DNA of 64,000 nt from Azospirillum sp. OGB3 (GTDB taxonomy: Bacteria; Pseudomonadota; Alphaproteobacteria; Azospirillales; Azospirillaceae): the NCBI RefSeq assembly GCF_014192915.1, contig NZ_JACHYN010000011.1, forward strand, positions 62,001 through 126,000. Reading direction: 5' to 3'. A program made the translations under genes and the position numbers. This document shows, in pieces, positions 51,586-60,821 of the stretch. Under the pieces are notes generated by a model. The model saw only the letters and a list, made by a program, of their open reading frames with translations, made no database searches and had not been told where the DNA came from. The stretch's first letter is position 1. Every line of letters begins with the position of its first letter.

Positions 51586-52092
51586 ATGGGGAAGGTGGCG
51601 AACATCGTGGTCCAGATGGCGCGCAAGCTGACCGACGACAACGCCCGGCTGGGCCGTGTCCGCAACGCCGGCAAGCCCAAGACCTTTCCCCATTTCCGCG
51701 AGATCCGGAACGCCTATCTGGACATTCAGGGGCTGGTTTTCTCCATTCAGGAGCGTCTGCCGGAGACGGGGAACGACCTGCCGCCGAACTTTCCGCAATG
51801 GGTGATCCGGCAGAAGCTGACGGCGATCGCCCATTTCACCGACATCAGTTACGCCTTCGTCAGCGACCCGCCCTTGGCGCTGACCAGCTCGCTCGGCGCC
51901 TTCGACGTGCTTCAGGCGGAGCAGAAGGCCTTTTCCGAGACGCTGAACGCCTTCGACATGATGCTGATGGAGGCCGGCATCGACGACAAGACGGCGGACG
52001 AGCTGGATGCCACCCGCACCAAGATCGAGCAGATCCTCGGCATGATCGAAACCCTTTTGCAGAACAGCCCCAAGGTTCTGCAGGAATTTTGA
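51586..52092 (+). CDS. Conserved-looking soluble protein, unknown
   Basis: The 168-residue protein is acidic and helical (VVQMARKLTDDNARLGRVRN, HFREIRNAYLDIQGLVFSIQ, ETLNAFDMMLMEAGIDD). An upstream GTG at 51553 adds 11 residues. Low sequence complexity is not seen. No known domain. The position after the beta-CASP gene is 72 bases, so operon membership is possible. Confidence 0.6.
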   Translation: MGKVANIVVQMARKLTDDNARLGRVRNAGKPKTFPHFREIRNAYLDIQGLVFSIQERLPETGNDLPPNFPQWVIRQKLTAIAHFTDISYAFVSDPPLALTSSLGAFDVLQAEQKAFSETLNAFDMMLMEAGIDDKTADELDATRTKIEQILGMIETLLQNSPKVLQEF

Positions 52093-52235
52093 ACGCCGCC
52101 GCACGCGCTGGGTGATTTGGGCCCCATTTATGCGCTTCTCGCACGGGCTCATTCTGGTTAAGGTCTACCGGCGCGCGTCGGTTGCCCGGATGCACTCCAT
52201 GCAGGCGGCGTCACAGGCAGCTTCGGTACGGCCCC

Positions 52236-55052
52236 ATGCAGAGGTCTTCCAGCCCCGATCCGATCGACCTTGCGCCGGGCGAGTCCGCCGCCGATTCCAT
52301 GGGCGCTTCCGCGACGGAACCGGTGGCCGTCCCCAAACGCCTTCCTCTTCTGGTTCTGCTGGCCGCGCTCGTCCTGACCGTTGTGGTCTGGCACGACACC
52401 CGCCAGCGCGTCGCCGCGGACGCCGAAGGACGGTTCGCCCTCAGGGTGGAGGAACTGCACCGCCGCTTCGAGAACCAGATTCAGGTCCATGTCCAAGTGA
52501 CGCGCTCGGCCGCCGCCTTGTTCACCGCCTATCCCGAGGTGAAGCGCGCGGAGTGGAACCGGTTCGTCGACGGGCTGCACCTTGCAGAGCGCTTTCCGGC
52601 GATCACCGTCGTCGCCTTCGCGCGTGTCGTCGATCAATGGACCGGCCCGGAGCTGGTGACGGAGGCCCGTATGGACGGGCTGCGCAGCTTCCGGATCTGG
52701 CCGGACACGATCGGTCCGATGCGTCTCGTCACCTTGTACGCCGCGCCTGTCAACGAACGCGCCCTGCGCACGCTCGGCTACGATCTGCTGGCGGAACCGG
52801 TGCGCCGCGCCGCCGTGGAACAGGCACGGGACAGCGGCGATCCGACGGTCGTCCGCGTCCCCGGCCTGGGGCCTGACGAAGGCGAGCCCACGCCGCCAGC
52901 CGTCATGGTCCTCCAAGCCGTCTACCGCGATGGACGAAGTCCCGCCACGCAGGAGCAGCGGCGCGCCACCTTCGCCGGCGTGGTGATGACCCCGATCCAG
53001 TTCGCGCCGCTGGCCGAGTCCGTGTTCGGCCGGATGGGCGACGTCGCGGCCACGGTCTTCGAAGGGCGCGGCGGGGTTCCGCTTTACCGCGGCCGCCCGG
53101 ACGCGCCGGACCGGCCTTTGCTGACCGCGAGCCGTGACATCGCGCTGGGCAACCGCGTCTGGTCGGTCCAGTACGAGAGCCGGTCGAGCTTCGAGGAGGG
53201 GCTGGACCACTGGAAACCGACATTGGTCCTGGCGACGGGGCTGTCGCTCAGCCTGCTGCTGTCCGCCCTGCTGTGGGCACTGGCGGTGACGCGCCACCGG
53301 GCGCTGGTGATCGCCGGGCGCATCACCGCCTCTCTGCGCCGGCGCGAGACGGAACTGGACCTGCTGTTCAATCAGGCGCCGCTGGGCATCGCCCTCATCG
53401 GGCCGGACGCCAGGATCACCGACTGCAACCCCGCCTTCGCCCGCGCGGTCGGGGTGCCGCGCGACGGGTTGATCGGAACCGATGCGAGGCTGCGCGCCCA
53501 GGACCCGGCGGTGAGCGCCGCCATCGACTCCGCCATCGCCGGGCAGAGCGTGCGGCTGGAGGTCGACCGTCTCCTGCTGGCCGGCGGGCGGCACAGCCAT
53601 TTCTCCGTGCATTTCCAGCCGGTGATCACGCCCGGCGACCCGCCCTTCGTCATGGCCTTCGTCGAGGACATCGGCGACAAGCGGCGCGCCGAGCAGCATG
53701 TCCACTATCTGGCCCATTACGACCCGCTGACCGGACTGCCCAACCGCGTCCTGCTGTTCGACCGCATCGCCCAGGCGGCCAGGGAGGCGCGACGCGACGG
53801 TGCGCGGGTTGCCGTCCTGTTCATCGATCTGGACCGCTTCAAGATCATCAACGACAGTCTGGGACATTCCTTCGGCGACGAGGTGCTGCGGTCTGTGGCG
53901 CGGCGACTGCATGGCGCGATGCGTCCGTCGGACACGGTCGGCCGGCTGGGCGGCGACGAATTCCTGATCGTCGTCCCGCACATCGAGACGCCGGGCGTGG
54001 CCGCCGCGGTGGCGGAGAAGGTGATGGCCCAGCTCGCCGCGCCCTTCACCATCGGCGGGCGGAACTTCGTGGTGTCCCCCAGCATCGGCATCAGCCTGTT
54101 CCCCGACGATGCGGAGGATGCGGAGGGGCTGATCCGCTGCGCCGACATCGCCATGTACAACGCCAAGGACGCCGGCCGGAACGCCTTCCGCTTCGTGACG
54201 CGCGAGATGGGCGCACGCTCCCGTGAACGGCTGGACCTGGAGGCGGCGCTGCGCCGTGCCCTGAAGAACCGGGAACTGTTCCTCGTCTACCAGCCGCAGC
54301 TGCGCATCTCCGACGACCTCGTGGTCGGGGTGGAGGCGCTGCTGCGCTGGCGCCATCCGGAGGCCGGCCTCATCATGCCGAACCGCTTCCTTCCGGTGGC
54401 CGAGGAGACCGGCCTGATCCAGGCCATCGGCGATTGGGTGCTGGACGAGGTGTGCGCCCAGATCCGCCTCTGGCGCGACCAGATCGGCCTGACGGTGCCG
54501 GTCGCGGTGAACGTTTCAGCCCAGCAGTTCCGCGGCGGGCAGCTTCCCGCCAAGGTGGCCGCCGCGCTCGACCGCAACGGCCTCCAGGGCTGGGAGCTGG
54601 AGATCGAGGTGACCGAGGGCACCCTGATCGACGACATCCCGTCGGCCATCGCGACGCTGCGCGCGCTGAAGCAGCGCGGTTGCCTCATCGCGCTGGACGA
54701 TTTCGGCACCGGCTACTCCTCGCTCAATTACCTGCACCGCTTCCCGATCGACAAGCTGAAGATCGACCGCTCCTTCATCCACGACCTGGAGCAGGACGGG
54801 GCCGGCGATTCCATCCCGCGGGCCATCGTCGGGCTGGGGCGCAGCCTGGGCCTGTCGGTCGTCGCCGAGGGGGTGGAGACGGAGGCGCAGCTCCAGCTTC
54901 TGCGCAGCCTGAAATGCGAGAGCTTCCAGGGCTATCTGTTCAGCCGCCCGGTGCTGGCGGAGGAACTGGAGCCGATCCTCGCGTTGCGCGTCGCCCGCGG
55001 CCACCATCACGCATCCAAGGCGGAGCCGGCGGAAACCAGAGAGCCGGTGTGA
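52236..55052 (+). CDS. Membrane CHASE-PAS-GGDEF-EAL bifunctional c-di-GMP protein
   Basis: This 938-residue protein has membrane helices at about 35-52 and 327-347 flanking a CHASE-type periplasmic sensor, then PAS (about 365-480), GGDEF (about 495-655; RLGGDEFLIVV intact, I-site RPSD before it) and EAL (about 670-920; EALLRWRHP, NVSAQQF, EVTEGTL, DDFGTGYSSL, KIDRSFI, AEGVET). Both catalytic signatures look complete, so the net activity depends on regulation. No partner gene. The ATG at 52236 has no strong ribosome-binding site; a TTG lies upstream. Confidence 0.92.
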   Translation: MQRSSSPDPIDLAPGESAADSMGASATEPVAVPKRLPLLVLLAALVLTVVVWHDTRQRVAADAEGRFALRVEELHRRFENQIQVHVQVTRSAAALFTAYPEVKRAEWNRFVDGLHLAERFPAITVVAFARVVDQWTGPELVTEARMDGLRSFRIWPDTIGPMRLVTLYAAPVNERALRTLGYDLLAEPVRRAAVEQARDSGDPTVVRVPGLGPDEGEPTPPAVMVLQAVYRDGRSPATQEQRRATFAGVVMTPIQFAPLAESVFGRMGDVAATVFEGRGGVPLYRGRPDAPDRPLLTASRDIALGNRVWSVQYESRSSFEEGLDHWKPTLVLATGLSLSLLLSALLWALAVTRHRALVIAGRITASLRRRETELDLLFNQAPLGIALIGPDARITDCNPAFARAVGVPRDGLIGTDARLRAQDPAVSAAIDSAIAGQSVRLEVDRLLLAGGRHSHFSVHFQPVITPGDPPFVMAFVEDIGDKRRAEQHVHYLAHYDPLTGLPNRVLLFDRIAQAAREARRDGARVAVLFIDLDRFKIINDSLGHSFGDEVLRSVARRLHGAMRPSDTVGRLGGDEFLIVVPHIETPGVAAAVAEKVMAQLAAPFTIGGRNFVVSPSIGISLFPDDAEDAEGLIRCADIAMYNAKDAGRNAFRFVTREMGARSRERLDLEAALRRALKNRELFLVYQPQLRISDDLVVGVEALLRWRHPEAGLIMPNRFLPVAEETGLIQAIGDWVLDEVCAQIRLWRDQIGLTVPVAVNVSAQQFRGGQLPAKVAAALDRNGLQGWELEIEVTEGTLIDDIPSAIATLRALKQRGCLIALDDFGTGYSSLNYLHRFPIDKLKIDRSFIHDLEQDGAGDSIPRAIVGLGRSLGLSVVAEGVETEAQLQLLRSLKCESFQGYLFSRPVLAEELEPILALRVARGHHHASKAEPAETREPV

Positions 55053-55058
55053 CGGCCG

Positions 55059-56231
55059 TCAGCGGGGAAAGGTCACCATGCCTTCTTCCGCGGCCTGCCA
55101 GGCCGGCTTGGCGTTGTGGCCGATGGTGCGCCTCTCCTCGTCCATCCGGTCGCCCTCGTCCATCCGGTCGCGATGCCGTTGCATCGACCGGCGGTGGCGG
55201 TTCAGCCCGGAGGCGCCGTGGTCGTCCCGGACCCAGCCGCGCGCCATCGCCGCCCCCGCCAGAACGCCGAAGCCGGCGACCACGGCGGCGGTGATCCAGG
55301 GATGCATCCGCGCCTCGGTGTAGAGGCTGGTTTCACGCACGAAGCGATGCCGGCCGGCGCGTTCTCGCCCGTCGTCGCCGTGACTGTGCAGGGCATCCTT
55401 GCGCGGGCGGAGCGGTCCCCCGGAACGGATGACGCGCGGCAGCGTCCGCTCCATGATCCGGTCGGTGAGCCGCGGCGCGAAGGTCTCCGCCAGGGCGAAC
55501 AGCTTGGCGCCGCCGCCGACGTAGAGGTCGCGCATCGGGCGGCGGGCGCAATGCAGGATGGCCTTCGCCACCACCTCCGGCGCGTAGACCGGGGGCGGGT
55601 TGTTCGGCTCCGCATCCATCAGGTTCAGGGCGTGCTCCTCGTACAGGCTGTCGACGGCCGCCGGCTTGATCAGGCTGACCGAGATGGGCGCGCCATCCGC
55701 CTCCAGTTCCATGCGCAGCGCATCCGTGAAGCCCTTCACGGCGTGCTTGGTGGCGACATAGGCGCCCTGGAGCGGGATGGCGCGGTCGGACAGCACGCTG
55801 CCGATGTTGATCAGCGCTCCGCCCTCGCGCCGCAGATGCGGGACGGCGGCCAGCGAGCCGTTGACCACGCCCCAGTAGTTCGTCTCGAACAGGCGGCGAT
55901 GGTCGACCGGGGCGGTGTCGAGGAGCTTGCCGATGATCGCCACGCCGGCGTTGTTCACCCAGGTGTCGATCCGGCCGTAGCTGCGGACCGCCGCGTCGGC
56001 CACCCGCCGCAGGGCGTCGGGGTCGGCCACGTCGGCGACGCAGTGGATCGCGTCCCCGCCGTCCGCGCGGATCTCCTCCGCCACCTGGGCGAGCGCGTCG
56101 CGGTCGCGGGCGGCCAGGACGACCTTCGCGCCCTGCCGGGCGGCCATGCGGGCGGTGACCAGCCCGATGCCGCTCGACGCGCCGGTGATGACGATCACCT
56201 GCTCGTCAATGGGTTTGAGACGCGGTTGCAT
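55059..56231 (-). CDS. SDR with C-terminal membrane tail
   Basis: The 390-residue protein has an SDR part (about 1-260): TGASSGIGLVTA, NNAGV, NIGSVLSDRAIPLQGAY and YVATK. A further 130 residues follow, with a hydrophobic helix (HPWITAAVVAGFGVLAGAAMARG near 310-330) and a charged tail with a doubled RMDE unit. Full-length SDRs are usually 250-280, so this is an oxidoreductase tethered to a membrane-facing tail. It converges on the c-di-GMP gene with a six-base gap and is divergent from egtB. Confidence 0.85.
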   Translation of the reverse strand: MQPRLKPIDEQVIVITGASSGIGLVTARMAARQGAKVVLAARDRDALAQVAEEIRADGGDAIHCVADVADPDALRRVADAAVRSYGRIDTWVNNAGVAIIGKLLDTAPVDHRRLFETNYWGVVNGSLAAVPHLRREGGALINIGSVLSDRAIPLQGAYVATKHAVKGFTDALRMELEADGAPISVSLIKPAAVDSLYEEHALNLMDAEPNNPPPVYAPEVVAKAILHCARRPMRDLYVGGGAKLFALAETFAPRLTDRIMERTLPRVIRSGGPLRPRKDALHSHGDDGRERAGRHRFVRETSLYTEARMHPWITAAVVAGFGVLAGAAMARGWVRDDHGASGLNRHRRSMQRHRDRMDEGDRMDEERRTIGHNAKPAWQAAEEGMVTFPR

Positions 56232-56410
56232 GAATGCCGTTCCTCCATCGTTCGATCGTCGGAAACCGTGCGTCATCCGCTGTGAACAGGCGGTCGGGCG
56301 GAGCGTTGCCGCCGGACGGTGCGTCCGGGCCACTCCGAAAGGAGGGTTGGCGGCCCAGCGAAGCGGCACAGCTTTACCGGGACCTGTAAGGCGGGGAGGA
56401 CACAGCGCCC

Positions 56411-57682
56411 ATGCTCAAAACAGCCGCCAAAGCCGGCGGACTCGCCGATCGATTCCGCCGGGTGCGCGCCACCTCGGCGGAACTGGCCGTCGGGCTGTCG
56501 CCGGAGGATCAGGTGGTGCAGTCCATGCCGGACACCAGCCCGGTCAAATGGCATCTGGCCCACACAACGTGGTTCTTCGAAACCTTTCTGCTGATCCCGA
56601 ATTTGCCGGGCTACCGGCCTTTCGATCCGGCCTTCGGCTATCTCTTCAATTCCTATTACGAGGCCGTCGGCGCGCGCCATCCACGGCCCCGGCGCGGTCT
56701 GGTGACGCGTCCCGGCGTGGCCGAGGTGGCGGCCTACCGCGACCATGTCGACGCCGCCATGCTGACCCTGCTGGAGCGGCCCGACGCCGAGCGGCTGGCC
56801 CCGCTGGTCACGCTCGGCCTCGCCCACGAGGAGCAGCATCAGGAACTGATCCTGATGGACCTGTTGCACCTGTTCTCCTGCAACCCGATCGCACCGGCCT
56901 ACCGGCCCTACCGCCCGGCTTTGCGCGGCCCCGCCCATGAAGGGCGCTGGATCGCGGTGGACGGCGGGATCGTCGCGGTCGGCCATGACGGAGACGGGTT
57001 CGCCTTCGACAACGAAGGGCCGCGGCACGAGGTGCTGCTGCGTCCCTTCCGCCTGTTCTCCCGCCTGGTGACCAACGCGGAGTGGCGGGCCTTCATCGAG
57101 GATGGCGGCTACCGCAACCCGGCGCTCTGGCTGTCCGACGGCTGGGCGACGGTCAACGCCGAGGGGTGGGAGGCGCCGGCCTACTGGCGGCGCGGCGAGG
57201 ATGGCGGCTGGCGGGAGTTCACCCTGCTCGGCGAGCATCCGCTGGACGACGACGCGCCGGTCTGCCACGTCGGCTTCTACGAGGCCGACGCCTTCGCCCG
57301 CTGGGCCGGCAAGCGCCTGCCGACCGAGGCCGAATGGGAAACCGCCGTCGGCAAAGCGCTGGACAGCGGAAGTCCCGCCACCGGCAACACGCTGGGCAGT
57401 GGGCTGCTGCGCCCGGTCGCCGCTCCGGCGGGCGAGGGGCTCGTCCAGATGTTCGGTGACGTCTGGGAATGGACGGCCAGCGCCTACAGCGGCTACCCGG
57501 GCTTCCGCCCCGCCGCCGGGGCCGTCGGCGAATACAACGGCAAATTCATGGCCAACCAGTATGTGCTGCGCGGCGGATGCTGCGCCACGCCGGACGGCCA
57601 TGCCCGCGCCACCTACCGGAATTTCTTCTATCCGCACCAACGCTGGATGTTCAGCGGCGTGCGCCTCGCGGAGGACGCCTGA
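56411..57682 (+). CDS. egtB: Ergothioneine biosynthesis protein EgtB
   Basis: The 423-residue iron-dependent sulfoxide synthase joins a thiol to trimethylhistidine. It has a DinB-like N-terminal domain with KWHLAHTTWFFE and HEEQHQELILMDL (iron ligands) and a C-terminal FGE-sulfatase domain (VTNAEWRAFIEDGGY, GDVWEWTASAY, SGVRLAEDA). Its stop overlaps the egtD start (TGATG). Ergothioneine is an antioxidant thione. No egtA, egtC or egtE lies nearby. Confidence 0.95.
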   Translation: MLKTAAKAGGLADRFRRVRATSAELAVGLSPEDQVVQSMPDTSPVKWHLAHTTWFFETFLLIPNLPGYRPFDPAFGYLFNSYYEAVGARHPRPRRGLVTRPGVAEVAAYRDHVDAAMLTLLERPDAERLAPLVTLGLAHEEQHQELILMDLLHLFSCNPIAPAYRPYRPALRGPAHEGRWIAVDGGIVAVGHDGDGFAFDNEGPRHEVLLRPFRLFSRLVTNAEWRAFIEDGGYRNPALWLSDGWATVNAEGWEAPAYWRRGEDGGWREFTLLGEHPLDDDAPVCHVGFYEADAFARWAGKRLPTEAEWETAVGKALDSGSPATGNTLGSGLLRPVAAPAGEGLVQMFGDVWEWTASAYSGYPGFRPAAGAVGEYNGKFMANQYVLRGGCCATPDGHARATYRNFFYPHQRWMFSGVRLAEDA

Positions 57683-58650
57683 TGACCGCAATTTCCGCCG
57701 CCCGCGCCCATCCGGCGCAGGCCCCGGACGACGTGTTCCTGGCCGACGTGCTGGACGGCCTGTCCCGCCCGGACAAGAGCCTGCCCTGCAAGTACTTCTA
57801 CGACGCCGAGGGCTCGGCCCTGTTCGACGCCATCTGCACGCTCGACGAATATTACCCGACGCGGACCGAGACCGCCCTGCTGCACGACCGCGCCGAGGAG
57901 ATCGCCGGTCTGGCCGGGCGCGGCGCCACCCTGGTGGAGCTGGGCAGCGGGTCGAGCGTCAAGGTGCGCATCCTGCTCGACGCGCTGGACGCGCCGGCCA
58001 TGTATGTGCCGGTGGACATCAGCCGCGACCATCTGATCGCCGCCGCCGCCCGGCTGGCCGGTGACTACCCGGCGGTGACGGTGGTGCCGGTGGCCGCCGA
58101 TTACGTGCGGGGCTTCGCGCTGCCGCGGGGCGTCGCGCCGGAGCGGACGATGGCCTTCTTCCCCGGCAGCACCATCGGCAATTTCCGGCCCGCCGAGGCG
58201 ATGACCTTCCTGGACACGCTCGGCCGGCGGCTCGGGTCCGGAGCGCGGCTGCTGATCGGGGTGGACCTGCGCAAGGACCCGGCGGTGCTGGAGGCCGCCT
58301 ACGACGACGCGCGCGGGGTGACGGCCGCCTTCAACATGAACCTGCTGGCCCGCATCAACCGCGAGCTGGACGGCTCCTTCGACCTGGACCGCTTCGCCCA
58401 TGTGGCCCGCTACGACACCGCGCGCGGGCGGATCGAGATGCATCTGCGCAGCCTGGACGACCAGACCGTCCATATCGCCGGCCAGCCCATCCGCTTCGCC
58501 CGCGGCGAGACGATCCACACCGAGAATTCCTACAAATATTCGGTTCCCGGCTTCCGCCGCCTCGCCGCCCGCGCCGGTTGGCGCACGGAGCGGAGCTGGA
58601 CCGATGAGAACCGCCTGTTCAGTCTCCACTGGATGGTTCGGCATGGCTGA
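57682..58650 (+). CDS. egtD: L-histidine N-alpha-methyltransferase EgtD
   Basis: The 322-residue SAM-dependent enzyme makes hercynine from histidine. Motifs are YFYDAEGSALFDAICTLDEYY, LVELGSGSSVKVRILLDAL (SAM site), FFPGSTIGNF and IHTENSYKYSV. Translationally coupled to egtB. Together they give the core ergothioneine pathway. The cysteine-conjugate lyase step has no candidate gene in the window. Confidence 0.96.
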   Translation: MTAISAARAHPAQAPDDVFLADVLDGLSRPDKSLPCKYFYDAEGSALFDAICTLDEYYPTRTETALLHDRAEEIAGLAGRGATLVELGSGSSVKVRILLDALDAPAMYVPVDISRDHLIAAAARLAGDYPAVTVVPVAADYVRGFALPRGVAPERTMAFFPGSTIGNFRPAEAMTFLDTLGRRLGSGARLLIGVDLRKDPAVLEAAYDDARGVTAAFNMNLLARINRELDGSFDLDRFAHVARYDTARGRIEMHLRSLDDQTVHIAGQPIRFARGETIHTENSYKYSVPGFRRLAARAGWRTERSWTDENRLFSLHWMVRHG

Positions 58651-58728
58651 CCCCGTTTGGCACCGGGAACACCGGATCGGGGCCAGGGTTGAGTCCCGTC
58701 GAGACACCGCAACAACGGGACAGGACCG

Positions 58729-59187
58729 ATGACCAGCATCTTCGACCGGATCAAGCAGGACCACGACACCATCCGCCGCCTGCTCGACGCGGCCGAGAAA
58801 GCGAACGGCGACGGGCGCGCCGCCTACGAGGACCTGCAGCGCGAGCTGTGGGCCCACGGCAAGATCGAGGAGGCCGTCTTCTACCAGTCGCTGTCCAAGG
58901 CGAAGAACACCAAGCAGGAGACCACCGAGGGCCTGAACGAGCACCACATCATCAACGGCTTCCTCGACGAGCTGAACGCCATGCCCGCCGACAGCACCGC
59001 CTGGAAGGCCAAGCTCCAGGTGTTGGGCGAGGTCACCCGCCACCACCTCGACGAGGAGGAGGAGGAGCTGTTCGAGGAGGCCAAGAAGGCGCTCGACGAC
59101 AAGCGCGCCGAGGAACTCGGCAGCATCTACGGGGAGCGCAAGAAGCAGATGCTGGCCGCCCTGGCCCCTCTGCCCAAGAGCGCCTGA
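58729..59187 (+). CDS. Hemerythrin-like HHE domain protein
   Basis: The 152-residue protein has a four-helix hemerythrin fold: KQDHDTIRRLLD (His near 12), ELWAHGKIEEAVFYQSL (His/Glu), LNEHHIINGFLDEL and RHHLDEEEEELFE. HHE proteins bind a di-iron centre and sense or carry oxygen or NO. It stands 79 bases after egtD. A repeat element follows downstream. Confidence 0.88.
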   Translation: MTSIFDRIKQDHDTIRRLLDAAEKANGDGRAAYEDLQRELWAHGKIEEAVFYQSLSKAKNTKQETTEGLNEHHIINGFLDELNAMPADSTAWKAKLQVLGEVTRHHLDEEEEELFEEAKKALDDKRAEELGSIYGERKKQMLAALAPLPKSA

Positions 59188-59214
59188 AGCCCATCGACGG
59201 GTGCCTGTCCCTTT

Positions 59215-59421
59215 CCCCTCTCCCGTCCCGGGAGAGGGAGGGGCTTACGCGCAAGCGTGGGAGGGTGAGGGTGCCTGCAAGGATCAGCTCCTTGATCCTC
59301 GACCGACCCTCACCTGGCTCTCAGCGGATGCCATGGGCATCCGCCTGTCGCCGTCAGCGCTGGCTGTCAGCCAGCGCGAGAGGCGCCTTCGGCGCCACCC
59401 TCTCCCGGGGCGGGACGAGGG
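59215..59421. repeat. Palindromic repeat family II, copy B
   Basis: It shares with 41958-42101 the starting CCCCTCTCCCGTCCCGGGAG, the GGGTGAGGGT/ACCCTCACC arms and the ending CACCCTCTCCCGGGGCGGGA. Extra hairpins are AGGATCA/TGATCCT (59280-59286 with 59293-59299), GCGGATGCC/GGCATCCGC, CGCTGGCT/AGCCAGCG and GGCGCC/GGCGCC. It fills most of the 344-base gap between the HHE gene and folP. No promoter was identified in the remainder. Confidence 0.85.
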
Positions 59422-59531
59422 AAATGATGCCAAACGGTGATCACCTTGCATCGATCCGGTGCAGTCTCTTGCGCCGGGGCTTCCCGGCGTGACAGGCTGC
59501 GGTCTTCCGTTCCGCTGCACGAACCGTCGCC

Positions 59532-60692
59532 ATGCCTCCGATCGCAAAGACCCCGATCGCCAAGCCCGCCCCGAAATCCGCCGCCGGCTCGCTCGCCTCC
59601 TTCGCGCCCTGGGCGGGGGAGGGCGGCGTCCGCGTCTATCTGAGGCCGGTCGGGCTGTTGCCCATCGCCGCCTGGAGCGCCGGGGCGGCGGTGCCGCTGG
59701 CCGGCGGGCGCTTTTCCTTCGCCACCGCCGAACTGATCATCCGGCAGGGGGCGCGGATCGAACGGGCCTTCGCGCCGCTGACCGAAATCATGGCCTGGGG
59801 GTGGGAGCGCGGCACCGCCGTGGCGCAGAGCCTGGACAAGCGGCTGGGCGCGCTGACCCGTGGGCGGGCGCCGTTCGGCGGGCTGGACCTCGGGCGCCCG
59901 CGCATCATGGCCATCGTCAACGTGACGCCTGACAGCTTTTCCGACGGCGGCGACTTCTTCGACGCCGGGACCGCCATCGCCCATGGCGAGGCGATGCTGG
60001 AAGCCGGCGCCGACCTGCTGGACGTCGGTGGCGAGTCCACCCGACCCGGCTCCGCCCCCGTGTCGCCGGAGGAGGAGGAGGCCCGCGTCCTGCCGGTGGT
60101 CCGCCACTTCGCGGCCAAGGGTGCGGTGGTGTCGGTGGACACGCGGCACGCGTGGGTGATGCGCGCGGCGCTCGACGCCGGAGCGGCGCTGATCAACGAC
60201 GTGGCCGGGCTGCGCGATCCCGGCGCGCTGCCGCTGGTGGCGGAAAAGGCGGCGCCCGTGGTGGTCATGCACATGCGGGGCGAGCCCGGCACGATGCAGC
60301 AGAACCCGACCTATGAGGACGCGGCGCTCGACGTCTTCGACTGGCTGGAGGAGCGGGTGGACGCCTGCGCCGCCGCCGGGGTGCCGCTGGAGCGCATCGC
60401 CGTCGATCCTGGCATCGGCTTCGGCAAGACGGTGGAGCACAATCTGGACATCCTGCGCCACACCGCCCTGTATCACGGGCTGGGCTGCGCCCTGCTGATC
60501 GGGCTGTCGCGCAAGACCCTGATCGGCAAGCTGTCGCGGAGCGAGCCGCCGAAGGAACGGCTGGCCGGATCGCTGGCCGGGGGACTGGAAACGCTGAGCC
60601 AGGGCGCGCAGATCCTGCGTGTCCATGACGTGCCCCAAACGGTCCAGGCGCGCGCCGTCTGGGAGGGGCTGCATCCCGCACGGGTGCCTTGA
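59532..60692 (+). CDS. folP: Dihydropteroate synthase with N-terminal extension
   Basis: The 386-residue enzyme condenses p-aminobenzoate with hydroxymethyldihydropterin pyrophosphate. The catalytic barrel (about 123-380) has IMAIVNVTPDSFSDGGDFFD, DVGGESTRPGS, INDVAGLRD and DPGIGFGK. A roughly 120-residue N-terminal part (RVYLRPVGLLPIAAWSAGAA, ERAFAPLTEIMAWGWERGTA) is absent from typical 270-280-residue DHPS; alphaproteobacterial DHPS proteins often have one. It heads the folP-glmM-thiD cluster. Confidence 0.94.
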   Translation: MPPIAKTPIAKPAPKSAAGSLASFAPWAGEGGVRVYLRPVGLLPIAAWSAGAAVPLAGGRFSFATAELIIRQGARIERAFAPLTEIMAWGWERGTAVAQSLDKRLGALTRGRAPFGGLDLGRPRIMAIVNVTPDSFSDGGDFFDAGTAIAHGEAMLEAGADLLDVGGESTRPGSAPVSPEEEEARVLPVVRHFAAKGAVVSVDTRHAWVMRAALDAGAALINDVAGLRDPGALPLVAEKAAPVVVMHMRGEPGTMQQNPTYEDAALDVFDWLEERVDACAAAGVPLERIAVDPGIGFGKTVEHNLDILRHTALYHGLGCALLIGLSRKTLIGKLSRSEPPKERLAGSLAGGLETLSQGAQILRVHDVPQTVQARAVWEGLHPARVP

Positions 60693-60821
60693 CCGCATCG
60701 CTCATGTAACCCTTTGGCGTCTGCGCGGAAGGGTGCTTGACCCCGCCCCCCGTGCCAAGCGATGACATTTTCACACATCCGCGAATGCGGTACAGTGACT
60801 GGCCTATTCCTGAGGGTTTCC

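Noticed and set aside
49222..52152. Open frame of almost 3 kb antisense to the prs-like and beta-CASP genes
   Set aside because: Shadow of high-GC third codon positions; no domain landmarks, and it crosses several well-supported genes.
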